Source: an uncultured Paracoccaceae bacterium
Lineage (GTDB): Bacteria; Pseudomonadota; Alphaproteobacteria; Rhodobacterales; Rhodobacteraceae
DNA length: 64,000 bases
Reading direction: 5' to 3'
Assembly (NCBI GenBank): GCA_947503925.1
Contig: CANNFQ010000015.1
Location: 1-64,000 of the forward strand
The notes beneath the pieces were generated by a model. That model worked only from the letters and a program-made list of their open reading frames with translations. It ran no database searches and was not told the origin of the DNA. The translations under genes were made by a program, and so were the position numbers. This document shows, one piece after another, positions 51,467 through 61,459 of this stretch. Each line of letters begins with the position of its first letter. Positions within the stretch are counted from its first letter, which is position 1.

Positions 51467-51832
51467 CTTCGTCTCTCGTGTGATTTCAGCGTGACACTAA
51501 GCCGTTTGAGCAGAAATTATCATCAAAAGATCGCTGATCGGCGATGAAATCCTTCGCATATTTTCATGTTCACGACGCTTTCCAGAGGCTGACAAGCAGC
51601 TCCACGCGATTCTGGTCCCCGCGTTTGATTGCGGAAATCGAGATGGGGTTCCAAGGGGCAACTGGTCAAGAGACGCCGTGGGATTGAATCGCGAAATCAT
51701 GCGAAGCGCGAAAGCCTCAAGTTCCACACAACCGCAATCAATTTCGTCACACCCGCGTAGAAAATTGCGCTTTTTCTTCTTGAATCGCAGCTAACCTGAC
51801 GAGAGCTGTTCCAACAAGAAAAAGGAAACGAG
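51467..51832. other. Divergent intergenic region
   Basis: 366 bp between the M20 amidohydrolase start (leftward) and the PLP enzyme start (rightward). It must hold both promoters. A 76-codon minus frame at 51497-51727 has no recognisable similarity and is not called. GATCGCTGATCGGCGATG (51532-51549) contains closely spaced GATCG/CGATC half-sites that could be an operator, but evidence is weak. A GAAAAAGGAAACGAG leader precedes the PLP gene start. Confidence 0.4.
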
Positions 51833-53305
51833 ATGACTCCAGGGCTGGAAACCACGATCACTTGCCAAGAAAGTTATGATCGCAATGTTGAAAGCTTACA
51901 CAGCCTAGGCGTTGTGCTACCGCGCATTTCTGATCTGGCTGATCCTGCTGAAAAACTTGCTGGAAAAATGGCAGAGATCGCAGATGCAGCACCAGATGCA
52001 CCAGATGCCCGAAATCTGTTCCGCGTACATTGGCATAATGGAGCAGACCGCCGCAGCCTAGTTTCGGTGCCAGAGCATATCGTGCTCCCTGAAGCTCTGA
52101 CAGGTGTGAAAGCAAAGATCGTGGTTGCTTTGGGCAATCGGTTTCCGATGATTAACACGCATAAAGTTCTCGCAGCCTATGGCTGTCTGATCCCGCGGTT
52201 GATGTCGGGTGCTTTCGACGCCACCCGACACCGGGCTGTCTGGCCGTCGACTGGCAACTACTGTCGCGGTGGTGTAGCCATCGCGACCTTGCTGGGCTGC
52301 CGGTCGGTCGCCGTTCTGCCCGAAGGGATGAGCAAGGAGCGGTTTGATTGGCTGAACCGTTGGTTGACAGATCCAAATGACATTTACCGCACGCCCGGCA
52401 CGGAAAGTAACGTCAAAGAAATATACGATGCCTGTCACGAGTTGGAAAAAGACCCCGAGAACCTGATCCTCAACCAGTTCGGCGAGTATGGCAACTACGT
52501 CATTCACCGCGCGGTTACGGGACCGGCGCTGCAGCGCATATTCGATCACGTAAATGCAGATGGTAGCAAGACAGCGCGCGCATTTGTCTCTGCAACTGGT
52601 TCTGCTGGAACCCTTGCGGCAGGGGATCATCTGAAGCAGGCCCTTGGAACGCAAACCGGCGTGATCGAGGCGCTGGAATGCCCCACATTGCTGTATAACG
52701 GATATGGAGAGCACAACATCCAAGGCATCGGCGACAAGCATGTCCCTCTGATCCATAACGTGATGGGGTCGGATTTTGTCATCGGGGTGTCTGATGCCAG
52801 TTGCGATGGGCTGAACCTTGTCTTCAACACATCAGCAGGCCGCGCCTATCTATCACAGCATCGGCGTCTGACCCAGGAGCAGATTGCGCAATTGAGCGAT
52901 CTTGGCCTGTCGTCCATTGCAAACATCATCGGGGCGATCAAGTATGCCAAGTTCAATGAACTTGGCGCAGAAGATGTGGTGATGACGGTCGCCACAGATG
53001 GCGCGGATATGTATCATACAGAGATGGCAATAGCCCAAGACCGGAAGTTAGACGGTCGTTTTGATGAGGTTCAAGCTGCCGAGGCATTTGGTCAACACAT
53101 GCTGGGCACCGGAATTGACCACACGCAGGAACTGGGCCGGTTTGACCGGGAACGCATCTTTAACCTTGCCTACTACACGTGGGTCGAACAGCAGGGCACG
53201 TCGCTGGAAGCTTTCGATCGCCGTCGCGACCAATCATTCTGGGACGGCTTGATGGATCTTGTGCCGGTTTGGGACAGAATGATCGATCGATTCAATGCCA
53301 CCTAA
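51833..53305 (+). CDS. Fold-type II PLP-dependent enzyme of unknown specificity
   Basis: 490 residues, longer than most cysteine-synthase-like enzymes (about 320-420). Fold-type II features: NRFPMINTHKVLAAYGCLIPRL with the likely Schiff-base lysine, WPSTGNYCRGGVAIATLLGCRSVAVLPEGMSKERFDWL (the Asn/Gly cofactor loop) and SATGSAGTLAAGDHLKQALG (phosphate cup). The C-terminal region (YTWVEQQGTSLEAFDRRRDQSFW) is distinctive. I cannot name the reaction; a lyase, dehydratase or beta-replacement activity is likely. Its last 11 bases overlap the molybdoenzyme start, so the two act together. Confidence 0.75.
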   Translation: MTPGLETTITCQESYDRNVESLHSLGVVLPRISDLADPAEKLAGKMAEIADAAPDAPDARNLFRVHWHNGADRRSLVSVPEHIVLPEALTGVKAKIVVALGNRFPMINTHKVLAAYGCLIPRLMSGAFDATRHRAVWPSTGNYCRGGVAIATLLGCRSVAVLPEGMSKERFDWLNRWLTDPNDIYRTPGTESNVKEIYDACHELEKDPENLILNQFGEYGNYVIHRAVTGPALQRIFDHVNADGSKTARAFVSATGSAGTLAAGDHLKQALGTQTGVIEALECPTLLYNGYGEHNIQGIGDKHVPLIHNVMGSDFVIGVSDASCDGLNLVFNTSAGRAYLSQHRRLTQEQIAQLSDLGLSSIANIIGAIKYAKFNELGAEDVVMTVATDGADMYHTEMAIAQDRKLDGRFDEVQAAEAFGQHMLGTGIDHTQELGRFDRERIFNLAYYTWVEQQGTSLEAFDRRRDQSFWDGLMDLVPVWDRMIDRFNAT

Positions 53306-55631
53306 AACGCCCATCAAAGATATGCCCCTGACGGCCGCGCATTGGGGCGTCTACCGGGCTGAGGTGAAGGAAGGCAAGCTTTGCGCTCTCCACCCGTTTG
53401 AGCATGATCCCAATCCGTCTCCGATCGCCAATGGTTATCTTGGCGTGTTGGATGATCCCTTGCGCATTGATGCACCCATGGTGCGCAAAAGCTGGCTTGA
53501 AAACGGGCCGGGCAGCGCGACCCACAAGCGGGGCCAAGAAGCGTTTGTTCAGGTCACCTGGGATGAGGCCGAGACGCTCGTCGCCGATGAGTTAAGCCGC
53601 GTCAAATCATTGCATGGAAATGAAGCGATCTATGGCGGCTCGTACGGTTGGTCCGGTGCGGGGCGGTTTCATCATGCGCAAAGCCAGCTGCACAGATTTC
53701 TCAATTGCATTGGTGGGTACACGAAGTCGGTGAACACATATTCCCTCGCGGCCGGCGAGGTGATTCTGTCGCACATTCTGGGCGATCCATCGACGTTCAT
53801 TCACAATCCACCTAGTTGGAAATCAATCATTGAAAGCGGTGAATTGTTAGTGGCCTTCGGAGGAATGCCGCTGCGCAATAGTCAAATCAGTTCCGGTGGA
53901 ACCGGCGCACATCGTGCTCAAACAGCACTTTCAGAGGCCAAGAACAACGGCGTCTCTTTCGTCAATATCTCGCCCATCCGCAGTGATGTGGCCGCCGATC
54001 TGAACGCGCAATGGATCGCCGCGCGGCCGGGCAGCGATGTCGCGATCATGTTGGCCATTGCTCATGAACTGCTGTTGAACCGTTGGCATGATCGGGCCTT
54101 TCTGGACCGATATACTACGGGATTTGATACCTTTGCCCGATACGTGACGGGTCAATCGGACGGGGTCGTGAAATCTGTTGCTTGGGCGGCTGAGATCGCG
54201 CAAGTCCCGGCGCAAGTGATCAAAGACTTGGCCGGACGTATGGCGCGGTCGCGCACGCTGATATCCGTGAGCTGGTCATTGACCCGCCAGGAGAATGGTG
54301 AACAACCGTTCTGGATGGCGACAACGCTGGCCGCGATGTTGGGTCAGATCGGGTTGCCCGGCGCGGGCATCGCCTTTGGCTATTGCGCTGCCAATTCCAT
54401 CGGCATGGAACGCAGGTCCGTGAAATTCGCCTCGCTTCCTCAGGGCAGCAACCCAGTCAGGACATTCATTCCCGTTGCCCGGATTAGTGATATGTTGCTA
54501 AATCCCGGCGGCACATTCCGTTTCAACGGTCAGACGCACAAATATCCCGACATCAAACTCGTCTACTGGGCAGGTGGAAATCCGTTTCATCATCATCAGG
54601 ATCTGACGAAGCTGGAACGGGCCTGGCAGAAGCCCGATACAATCATTGCCCACGAATGGTGCTGGAACGCACTGGCCAAACGGGCTGATATTGTCCTGCC
54701 ATGCACGACGCAGCTTGAACGTCGCGACCTTATGATGACTCCACGGGATCCCTATATCATCGCGATGGAGGCCGTCGTTCCGCCCCATGCGCAGGCGCGG
54801 GACGACTATAATATCTTGTCTCGCATCGCCCGCCGCTTCGGTGTTGAACAGGCCTTTACAGAAGGTCGAAGCGGCGATGACTGGCTGCGTTGGCTCTATG
54901 ATGAAAGCCGAGCGAAGGCTGCGACATTTGACATCACGCTGCCCGACTATGCGGAATTTACCACCAAGGGATGGCACTATATCGACCCGATCCAAACAGG
55001 CAGCGGTGCCTTGGCCGAATATCGCAAAGCGCCTAAGGCAGCACCGCTCAATACGCCATCCCGGCGGATCGAGATTTGCAGCAAGACAATCATGGGACTG
55101 GGCTGCAGGGATGTTCTGCAGCATCCCGCGTGGCACCCACCGACCGAGTGGCTTGGGAATACGGCTGGTCGGCATGTCTTTCACTTGATTTCAGGGCAAC
55201 CGGCGGACAAGCTGCATTCTCAATTGGATCATGGACCCGAAAGCAGGGCAACCAAGGCCGGGGGGCGGACCCCGGTTGATCTCAATCCGTCGGACGCAAA
55301 GGTGCGCGGGATTGCCGATGGTGATCTGCTTCGGGTGTTTAATGATCGCGGCGCGTGTTTGGCACTTGCACGCCTTGACGATTCCGTAGCGCGAGGCTGT
55401 GTGGTAATGAGCACCGGGGCATGGCTTGACGCCGAACGGCAGGCAGATGGAACCCTGATGTGCCGCAACGGCAACCCCAATACATTGACCCGCGACCAAG
55501 GCACTTCAGAACTGGCGCAGGGGCCCACCGCGCACAGCTGCCTGGTTGGTATCGAGAGTTTCTTCGACCGAACAGGACCATCTAAAGCCTACACACCGCC
55601 TGAAATTGAACGGGGTGCGGGAGCCAACTAG
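53295..55631 (+). CDS. BisC/TorZ-type molybdopterin oxidoreductase
   Basis: 778 residues with no twin-arginine signal and no N-terminal Fe-S cysteines, as in cytoplasmic biotin sulfoxide reductase-type enzymes of the DMSO reductase family. AIYGGSYGWSGAGRFHHAQSQLHRFL contains the molybdenum-ligand Ser116. Cofactor blocks: WAGGNPFHHHQDLTKLERAW, HEWCWNALAKRADIVLPCTTQLER and GNPNTLTRDQGTSELAQGP. Family members reduce S-oxides or N-oxides. The paired PLP gene suggests the product feeds an elimination reaction (inference). ATG 53322 is an alternative start. Confidence 0.88.
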   Translation: MPPKTPIKDMPLTAAHWGVYRAEVKEGKLCALHPFEHDPNPSPIANGYLGVLDDPLRIDAPMVRKSWLENGPGSATHKRGQEAFVQVTWDEAETLVADELSRVKSLHGNEAIYGGSYGWSGAGRFHHAQSQLHRFLNCIGGYTKSVNTYSLAAGEVILSHILGDPSTFIHNPPSWKSIIESGELLVAFGGMPLRNSQISSGGTGAHRAQTALSEAKNNGVSFVNISPIRSDVAADLNAQWIAARPGSDVAIMLAIAHELLLNRWHDRAFLDRYTTGFDTFARYVTGQSDGVVKSVAWAAEIAQVPAQVIKDLAGRMARSRTLISVSWSLTRQENGEQPFWMATTLAAMLGQIGLPGAGIAFGYCAANSIGMERRSVKFASLPQGSNPVRTFIPVARISDMLLNPGGTFRFNGQTHKYPDIKLVYWAGGNPFHHHQDLTKLERAWQKPDTIIAHEWCWNALAKRADIVLPCTTQLERRDLMMTPRDPYIIAMEAVVPPHAQARDDYNILSRIARRFGVEQAFTEGRSGDDWLRWLYDESRAKAATFDITLPDYAEFTTKGWHYIDPIQTGSGALAEYRKAPKAAPLNTPSRRIEICSKTIMGLGCRDVLQHPAWHPPTEWLGNTAGRHVFHLISGQPADKLHSQLDHGPESRATKAGGRTPVDLNPSDAKVRGIADGDLLRVFNDRGACLALARLDDSVARGCVVMSTGAWLDAERQADGTLMCRNGNPNTLTRDQGTSELAQGPTAHSCLVGIESFFDRTGPSKAYTPPEIERGAGAN

Positions 55632-55693
55632 TCTGATACGCCGAACCGGACATGCGCGGCGTTACCGAGAAACCGAAAACGGGCTCTTTGTGG

Positions 55694-56317
55694 TCACTGA
55701 CCCCTCGCCAGTCCCTCGCATTGCTGGATGAAGCGTGTGATGTCTTCGCATCCTTCCCCGTGCCGTAGGGCTGCGAATGTGTAGGGGCGTCCTGCGCGCA
55801 TGCGGTCGCAATCTCTCTGCATCACCTCCAGCGATGCCCCGACATGGGGAGCGAGGTCGGTTTTGTTGATCACCAGCAGGTCTGACCGTGTGATCGCGGG
55901 GCCACCTTTGCGTGGGATTTCCTCGCCTGCTGCCACGTCGATCACATAGATTGTCAGGTCCGCCAGTTCGGGGCTGAAGGTCGCCGACAGGTTGTCCCCC
56001 CCGCTTTCGATCAGCACCAGATCAAGGTCCGCGTGCCGCGCCTGCATTTCGGCCACTGCGGCCAGATTGATCGATGCGTCCTCCCGAATGGCCGTATGCG
56101 GGCAGCCCCCGGTTTCGACCCCGATGATCCGGTCCTGCGGCAGGATCTGCATCCGCATCAGCGCCTCTGCATCCTCTTGCGTATAGATGTCATTGGTGAT
56201 CACCCCCATGGAACAGACCGGGTGCAGCGCCCGCGCCAATGCTGCTGTCAGCGTTGTCTTGCCCGCCCCGACAGGCCCGCCAATGCCGACCCGCAAAGGT
56301 CCGTTCAGTTGCGTCAT
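55694..56317 (-). CDS. ureG: Urease accessory GTPase UreG
   Basis: 207 residues. P-loop [54 protein letters not shown] with the Cys-Pro-His nickel motif, [19 protein letters not shown] and [16 protein letters not shown] (GTP specificity). It drives GTP-dependent nickel insertion into urease with UreD, UreE and UreF. Its ATG overlaps the ureF stop (ATGA). It is the last gene of the urease operon, convergent with the molybdoenzyme gene. Confidence 0.97.
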   Translation of the reverse strand: MTQLNGPLRVGIGGPVGAGKTTLTAALARALHPVCSMGVITNDIYTQEDAEALMRMQILPQDRIIGVETGGCPHTAIREDASINLAAVAEMQARHADLDLVLIESGGDNLSATFSPELADLTIYVIDVAAGEEIPRKGGPAITRSDLLVINKTDLAPHVGASLEVMQRDCDRMRAGRPYTFAALRHGEGCEDITRFIQQCEGLARGQ

Positions 56318-56961
56318 GATTGGAAAATCCTTGGTTGCTGTGTTTCGTGATGCATGGCCGCAATGTCGGATAGGAAGGCGGTGCTGTGCAGATCATTCAG
56401 TGTGCTGCCTTGCGTTTGCGTGGCCACGTCGGTGCAAAGCGGTGTCAGGCTGGTCAGGATCCCCTGCCCTTCGGTCTGGCCCAGCGCCATCAGCCGTTGC
56501 GCCGCCGCAATCAGGTTGCTGATCATTGCCTGCAGATAGATGGCCGCTGTCAGATCAACATCGATCTTAAGCCGCGCTGCGGCAGCACCGACGGCGACCG
56601 GATAGATGCAGGCACTGTCCTTTCCACCCCAGATCGCGGCGGTGGTTTTGCTAAAGGCCCTCCCCTGCGCCGCAGCCTCAAGCCGCCGTTCGACGCAGGC
56701 GGCGATGGCAAACCCGGTGTCGTTGATCGTCAGCAGGGTTGCGGCATCCCGACTGGCATGGGCTGCCCGCAACAGGATGCAATCGTTGCGCCCGCTGCCA
56801 TGTTGCAGGATGTCGTGCAGCCATTCCTGCAATGCATCGCCGGTTGCGATGTGGCCGCGTTGAATGGCGGCCTCCAGCCCATGCGAGTACGCGAAAGCCC
56901 CCACCGGATAGGCCGGTGACAGCCATTGCGTGAGCGTCAGGATCGCCTGACTAGTGACCAT
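56314..56961 (-). CDS. ureF: Urease accessory protein UreF
   Basis: 215 residues from ATG 56961; an upstream frame would overlap ureE out of phase. All-helical UreF pattern: [57 protein letters not shown] and a C-terminal [17 protein letters not shown] tail, which in known complexes docks on UreH/UreD. It acts as a gate for UreG. It sits 11 bp into the ureE coding end by overlap (ureE stops at 56951). Confidence 0.93.
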   Translation of the reverse strand: MVTSQAILTLTQWLSPAYPVGAFAYSHGLEAAIQRGHIATGDALQEWLHDILQHGSGRNDCILLRAAHASRDAATLLTINDTGFAIAACVERRLEAAAQGRAFSKTTAAIWGGKDSACIYPVAVGAAAARLKIDVDLTAAIYLQAMISNLIAAAQRLMALGQTEGQGILTSLTPLCTDVATQTQGSTLNDLHSTAFLSDIAAMHHETQQPRIFQS

Positions 56962-57418
56962 GCGCCGTCGCCACATGTTCGTGCGCGTGGGTGCGTCCAT
57001 GCCCATATGCCCCGCCTTCGGGGGTGAAGGGGGCCATAACGGGCCGGATCGTCGCGCCCAGATGCTCCAGCATATGCCCGATGACCTTGTCGCGCTGGAT
57101 GAGCAGCCGCGCCTCTTCGATCTGGCAGGGCGTGTGGCGGTTGCCGATATGCCAGGCCAGGCGGGTCAGGTCGCCGGTGATTTCGTATAGTTCTTCGTCA
57201 GCCGCGATGATTTCGATCAGCCGCCCGTCCGTCAGCAGGAAAGCGTCGCGGTTATTGAGCGAGGTCGTCTGTGCCAGATCGACCAACAGGCTGTCATTAT
57301 GGACCGTCTGGATCACCTTGCGCCGCAAAAACCGGTCGTCATAGGTCATCACACACAGTTCGAAACTGCCTGACCAATCGCCTGCCCGGCGGATATCCTG
57401 TGCGATGTAATCGGGCAT
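56951..57418 (-). CDS. ureE: Urease accessory nickel chaperone UreE
   Basis: 155 residues. N-terminal peptide-binding domain (LCVMTYDDRFLRRKVIQTVHNDSLLVDLAQTTSL, DGRLIEIIAADEELYEI) and metal-binding C-domain (LTRLAWHIGNRHTPCQIEEARLLI, MLEHLGATIRPVMAPFTPEGGAYGHGRTHAH). The His-rich tail ([17 protein letters not shown]) binds nickel. The start shares TGATG with the ureC stop. Confidence 0.95.
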   Translation of the reverse strand: MPDYIAQDIRRAGDWSGSFELCVMTYDDRFLRRKVIQTVHNDSLLVDLAQTTSLNNRDAFLLTDGRLIEIIAADEELYEITGDLTRLAWHIGNRHTPCQIEEARLLIQRDKVIGHMLEHLGATIRPVMAPFTPEGGAYGHGRTHAHEHVATAHGH

Positions 57419-59127
57419 CAGAACATGAAATAGCGTTGGGCCATCGGCAGCACCTCTGCCGGGGTGCAGGTGAGCAGTTCGCCATCCGCCCGCACCTCAT
57501 AGGTTTCGGGGTGGACTTCGATTTGCGGCGTCTGGTCGTTCAGGATCATGTTGGCCTTGCTGATATTGCGGGTGTTTTCGACGGCCACGGTTTGCTTGGC
57601 CAGCCCCAGCGCATCCCGCAGCCCCGTCGCTTGTGCCGCGCCGGAGATGAAGCTGACCGATGACGCGGTCAGCGAACCGCCCAGCGCGCCGAACATGGGC
57701 CTTGTATAGACCGGCTGCGGCGTTGGGATGGATGCGTTCGGGTCGCCCATCTGGGCCACGGCAATGCTACCGCCCATCAGGATCATGTCCGGTTTGACCC
57801 CGAAGAAAGCGGGCGACCATAGCACCAGATCGGCCCGTTTGCCGGGGGTGATATCGCCCAGCACATGGGAAACCCCCTGCGCAATGGCCGGGTTGATCGT
57901 GTATTTGGCGATGTAGCGGCGCACCCGCACGTTATCATTGTCGCCGGTTTCGTCGGCCAGCCGCCCGCGCTGTTTCTTCATCTTGTCGGCGGTCTGCCAT
58001 GTGCGGATCAGCACCTCGCCCACCCGGCCCATGGCCTGACTGTCAGAGGCGATGATCGAAAACGCGCCCATGTCATGCAGGATGTCCTCTGCCGCGATGG
58101 TTTCGCGCCTGATCCGGCTTTCGGCAAAGGCGATGTCTTCGGGGATGGATTTGTCGAGGTGATGACAGACCATCAGCATATCGAGATGTTCTTCCAGCGT
58201 GTTCACCGTGAAGGGCCGCGTCGGGTTGGTCGAGGAGGGCAGCACATTGGCGTCGCCGCAGATCTTGATGATATCGGGGGCGTGCCCGCCCCCTGCCCCT
58301 TCGGTATGGAAGGCGTGGATCGTCCGGCCCTTCATCGCCGCAACCGTATGTTCCACAAACCCGCTTTCATTCAGCGTATCGGTATGGATCATCACCTGCA
58401 CATCCATGTCGTCGGCCACCGACAGGCAGCAATCGATCGCAGCAGGGGTTGTTCCCCAGTCTTCATGCAGTTTCAGTGCGCAGGCGCCACCATTGACCAT
58501 TTCGACCAAGGCGGCGGGCTGGCTGGCATTGCCCTTGCCCGAGAGGCCGATATTCATTGGAATGCCGTCAAAGGATTGCAGCATCCGCCCGATATGCCAC
58601 GGCCCCGGTGTGCAGGTGGTCGCCAGCGTCCCATGCGCAGGCCCGGTTCCGCCGCCAAAGCAGGTCGTGACGCCGGAATGCAGGCTGTTTTCCATCTGTT
58701 GCGGGCAGATGAAGTGGATATGGCTGTCCATGCCGCCAGCGGTCAGGATGCGGCCCTCGCCTGCGATTACTTCGGTTCCCGGTCCGATGATAATATCGAC
58801 GCCCGGCTGGGTGTCAGGGTTGCCCGCCTTGCCGATGGCGTGGATCAGCCCGTCTTTCAATGCGACATCGGCCTTGTAGATGCCGGAATGATCGACGATC
58901 AGCGCGTTTGTGATGACCGTATCTACGGCGCCATCGGCGCGGGTGACCTGAGACTGGCCCATCCCGTCGCGGATCACCTTGCCGCCACCGAATTTGACCT
59001 CTTCGCCATAGGTGGTCAGGTCGCGCTCCACCTCGATGATCAGGTCGGTATCGGCGAGCCGTAGTTTATCGCCCGTGGTGGGGCCGTACATGGCGGCGTA
59101 GTTTTGGCGCGAGATTTCGACAGCCAT
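57418..59127 (-). CDS. ureC: Urease alpha subunit UreC
   Basis: 569 residues, full length. Nickel ligands: HxH in [11 protein letters not shown], carbamylated Lys in [12 protein letters not shown], His residues in [12 protein letters not shown] and [15 protein letters not shown], Asp in [16 protein letters not shown]. The mobile flap MVCHHLDK carries the flap Cys and catalytic His. It hydrolyses urea to ammonia and CO2 in the cytoplasm. It abuts ureB without a gap, in the order D-A-B-C-E-F-G. Confidence 0.98.
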   Translation of the reverse strand: MAVEISRQNYAAMYGPTTGDKLRLADTDLIIEVERDLTTYGEEVKFGGGKVIRDGMGQSQVTRADGAVDTVITNALIVDHSGIYKADVALKDGLIHAIGKAGNPDTQPGVDIIIGPGTEVIAGEGRILTAGGMDSHIHFICPQQMENSLHSGVTTCFGGGTGPAHGTLATTCTPGPWHIGRMLQSFDGIPMNIGLSGKGNASQPAALVEMVNGGACALKLHEDWGTTPAAIDCCLSVADDMDVQVMIHTDTLNESGFVEHTVAAMKGRTIHAFHTEGAGGGHAPDIIKICGDANVLPSSTNPTRPFTVNTLEEHLDMLMVCHHLDKSIPEDIAFAESRIRRETIAAEDILHDMGAFSIIASDSQAMGRVGEVLIRTWQTADKMKKQRGRLADETGDNDNVRVRRYIAKYTINPAIAQGVSHVLGDITPGKRADLVLWSPAFFGVKPDMILMGGSIAVAQMGDPNASIPTPQPVYTRPMFGALGGSLTASSVSFISGAAQATGLRDALGLAKQTVAVENTRNISKANMILNDQTPQIEVHPETYEVRADGELLTCTPAEVLPMAQRYFMF

Positions 59128-59433
59128 TCAAAGTGTCCCCATGATCTGTTGGTTAAAGCCATAGACTCGGCGACGGCCCCCGATGGGGATGAGTTGGACA
59201 TCCCGGCGTTGGCCGGGCTCGAACCGCACGGCTGTACCAGCGGCGATGTCCAGCCGCATGCCGCGTGCGGCGTCGCGGTCGAAATCCAGCGCTGGGTTGG
59301 TTTCGGCAAAGTGATAATGGCTGCCCACTTGCACGGGTCGGTCGCCGGTATTGGCGACCATCAGCGTGATCGCGTCACGGTCGGCATTCAGGGTGATATC
59401 GCCTGCGGCGGGCGTGATCTCTCCGGGGATCAT
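59128..59433 (-). CDS. ureB: Urease beta subunit UreB
   Basis: 101 residues, the normal size for a separate bacterial beta subunit. [20 protein letters not shown] at the start, [28 protein letters not shown], and [25 protein letters not shown] are the family core. It forms the structural UreABC trimer with UreA and UreC. It starts 7 bp after the ureA stop. Confidence 0.97.
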   Translation of the reverse strand: MIPGEITPAAGDITLNADRDAITLMVANTGDRPVQVGSHYHFAETNPALDFDRDAARGMRLDIAAGTAVRFEPGQRRDVQLIPIGGRRRVYGFNQQIMGTL

Positions 59434-59440
59434 ATAGCAC

Positions 59441-59743
59441 CTACCTTATCGGGTTGTGGACGGTGACGAGTTTGGTCCCGTCGGGGAATGTCGCCTCGAC
59501 CTGGACCTCGTGGATCATCTCGGCGATGCCATCCATGCATTGGTCGCGGGTGATGACCTGCCCGCCTGCCTGCATCATATCGGCGACGGATCGCCCGTCG
59601 CGTGCGCCTTCAACAACCGCGTCGGTGATCAGCGCTATTACCTCCGGATGGTTGAGCTTCACGCCACGATCCAGTCGTTTGCGCGCCACCTCTGCCGCCA
59701 TGGCGATCAGCAATTTGTCTTTTTCGCGGGGTGTCAGTTGCAT
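59441..59743 (-). CDS. ureA: Urease gamma subunit UreA
   Basis: 100 residues: [41 protein letters not shown], then [12 protein letters not shown] and [20 protein letters not shown], which match gamma subunits end to end. It starts 3 bp after the ureD stop and is structural, not catalytic. Confidence 0.97.
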   Translation of the reverse strand: MQLTPREKDKLLIAMAAEVARKRLDRGVKLNHPEVIALITDAVVEGARDGRSVADMMQAGGQVITRDQCMDGIAEMIHEVQVEATFPDGTKLVTVHNPIR

Positions 59744-59746
59744 GGT

Positions 59747-60613
59747 TCATAACCTCCATGACGTGGGAAGGGCGTTATCGGTGAGCCGGTCGAGGATCGG
59801 CAGAAGCGCGCGACGCAATTCATAGCCATCCGCCGCCAATTGCCGCATCACCAGCGTATCGTCAGCGATCAGGCTCGCCCCGGCAGTGTCGGGCAAAGCC
59901 GCCCGGATTGGCGCAAGCTGGGCGGCGGCATCGGGACGAACGAGGACAAGGCTGGCCATGGCCCCCGCCCCGTTTGCAATGGCATTGCGCGCCAGATGGG
60001 CCGTTGCATCGCCGCGCAGATGGACAGCATCGATATAGAGCGGTTTGCCCGCGCGGGTGATCGTGATCCTGTCTTGAAAATTGATATGGCGCAGTGCCTC
60101 ACCCATCGCCACCCGTCCAAAAATCACAGGTTCCACCATCAAAAGCCGGGCCTCTGCGGCGAGGTTGATCGCCAGTCTGCGGCGCAGGGCGCTGCGTTCG
60201 AACAGGATCAGCTCTTGCGGCAACCAATGCAGCTGAGCGTCCGACTGCACGTCAATATCCGTTTGAACACGTCCTGCCGTGCCCGGCTGGGCCTGATAGG
60301 CCCGTTCGGCAGCTTGTGTGGTGACCGTCAGCGTTGCACCGCGCTGCACATCAAAATCTGCCGCGAAGTAATCACCCCCGGTGATGCCCCCCGCCGTGTT
60401 CACTAAAACGGTTTCGATATCGGCGCGAAAGGTCCGGGGGAAGACCAGTTTCAACGACCCCGATTGCCGCAGATCGCCGATCCGCGTTTGCCCCGCCTTG
60501 CCCGGACGGACGGACAGCACCGCCGTCCCGATGGCGCGCGGCTGGATGGCGCAGGCCTCTTGCGCGGTTATGGTGGTGGTCAGGTTGATTGCGGACTCCG
60601 CTGCGATGTTCAT
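59747..60613 (-). CDS. ureD: Urease accessory protein UreD
   Basis: 288 residues. UreD/UreH blocks: LVFPRTFRADIETVLVNTAGGITGGDYF, VTTQAAERAYQAQPG, LHWLPQELILFERSALRRRLAINLAAEARLLMVEPVIFGRVAMGE. It scaffolds UreF and UreG on apo-urease. It is the first gene of the operon, divergent from the XRE-cupin regulator with 181 bp between the starts. Confidence 0.94.
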   Translation of the reverse strand: MNIAAESAINLTTTITAQEACAIQPRAIGTAVLSVRPGKAGQTRIGDLRQSGSLKLVFPRTFRADIETVLVNTAGGITGGDYFAADFDVQRGATLTVTTQAAERAYQAQPGTAGRVQTDIDVQSDAQLHWLPQELILFERSALRRRLAINLAAEARLLMVEPVIFGRVAMGEALRHINFQDRITITRAGKPLYIDAVHLRGDATAHLARNAIANGAGAMASLVLVRPDAAAQLAPIRAALPDTAGASLIADDTLVMRQLAADGYELRRALLPILDRLTDNALPTSWRL

Positions 60614-60657
60614 CTGCCCTCTTTTCGACCACAGCGCGTGGGAAAGTGGCAGTATTC

Positions 60658-60677
60658 GGACTGGTCATTTCCAGTCC
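60658..60677. promoter_or_regulatory. Inverted repeat in ureD/XRE divergent region
   Basis: GGACTGG (60658-60664) pairs with CCAGTCC (60671-60677) around TCATTT. It lies about 45 bp upstream of ureD. The 9-mer ATTTCCAGT inside it recurs inverted (ACTGGAAAT, 61392-61400) upstream of kbl, so it may be a regulator site for the XRE-cupin protein (inference). Confidence 0.4.
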
Positions 60678-60794
60678 GGTCGTTGTTCTGCCCGGTTTTT
60701 GTGCGCTCGCTGGCTGGCCCGCCCAAAATTAGGGCGATCTTGCAGGGATCCGGTTTCTGCTTGTATTCAGAGCAGAGGCGCCTAGTTTTCCGCT

Positions 60795-61373
60795 ATGATG
60801 GAAAATGCCGATGATGTGTTGAATGTACTGCCCGCCCGCCTGCGTGACGCCCGCAAGGCGCAGGGCCTGTCGCTGGAGGCTGTGGCCAATCTGAGCGGTG
60901 TCTCCCGCTCCATGGTGAGTCAGATCGAACGTGGCGAAAGCAGCCCAACCATCGCCACCCTATGGAACCTGACCCGTGCCTTGCGCGTCGATTTCGCGGG
61001 GCTGCTGGAACAGCGCACAGATGGCGACCGCATTGATGTCTTGTCCGCATCCGACGTGCCCAGCATCGACAACATGGGAAAAGGCTGCCGCATCCTGATC
61101 CTGTCCCCCCCGGAAGAGGCTGGCGGGCACGAGGTTTATGATATCCGCATTGCGGCTGGTGGCGCGCTGGACAGCCAGCCCCATGCCAGAGGTGCGCTGG
61201 AACAGTTGACCGTGCTGGAAGGTCGGGTGCAGGTGCAGTCGGGCAATGCCACAACGGAAATCGCGACCGGCGATACCGCCCGCTATGCCGCCGATGTGCC
61301 GCATGCGATTACAGCTCTGGACGGTCCCGCCCGCGTTTTCCTGATCGTCAAGGCGAGTGCCAATGCGTCTTAA
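60795..61373 (+). CDS. XRE family regulator with C-terminal cupin
   Basis: 192 residues (ATG at 60795 or 60798). N-terminal HTH: ARLRDARKAQGLSLEAVANLSGVSRSMVSQIERGESSPTIATLWNLTRALRVDF. The C-terminal cupin sensor has HARGALEQLTVLEGRVQVQSGNATTEIATGDTARYAADVPHAI. Such proteins often regulate amino-acid or amine catabolism by binding a small ligand in the cupin. It lies between ureD (divergent) and kbl-tdh (same strand) and could control either. Confidence 0.9.
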   Translation: MMENADDVLNVLPARLRDARKAQGLSLEAVANLSGVSRSMVSQIERGESSPTIATLWNLTRALRVDFAGLLEQRTDGDRIDVLSASDVPSIDNMGKGCRILILSPPEEAGGHEVYDIRIAAGGALDSQPHARGALEQLTVLEGRVQVQSGNATTEIATGDTARYAADVPHAITALDGPARVFLIVKASANAS

Positions 61374-61459
61374 CGGACATTTGTACGATTTACTGGAAAT
61401 CCTGTATTGAGGAAATTCCTCCGCTATGGCAGATATTAGGGCATTGAAGGAGATGCCCC

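Noticed and set aside
51497-51727. Possible small or degraded regulator gene on the minus strand
   Set aside because: No HTH pattern could be found in any frame; left as intergenic.
57865-59064. 399-codon plus-strand open frame
   Set aside because: Antisense to ureC, whose active-site residues are all intact; no ribosome-binding site or recognisable domain.
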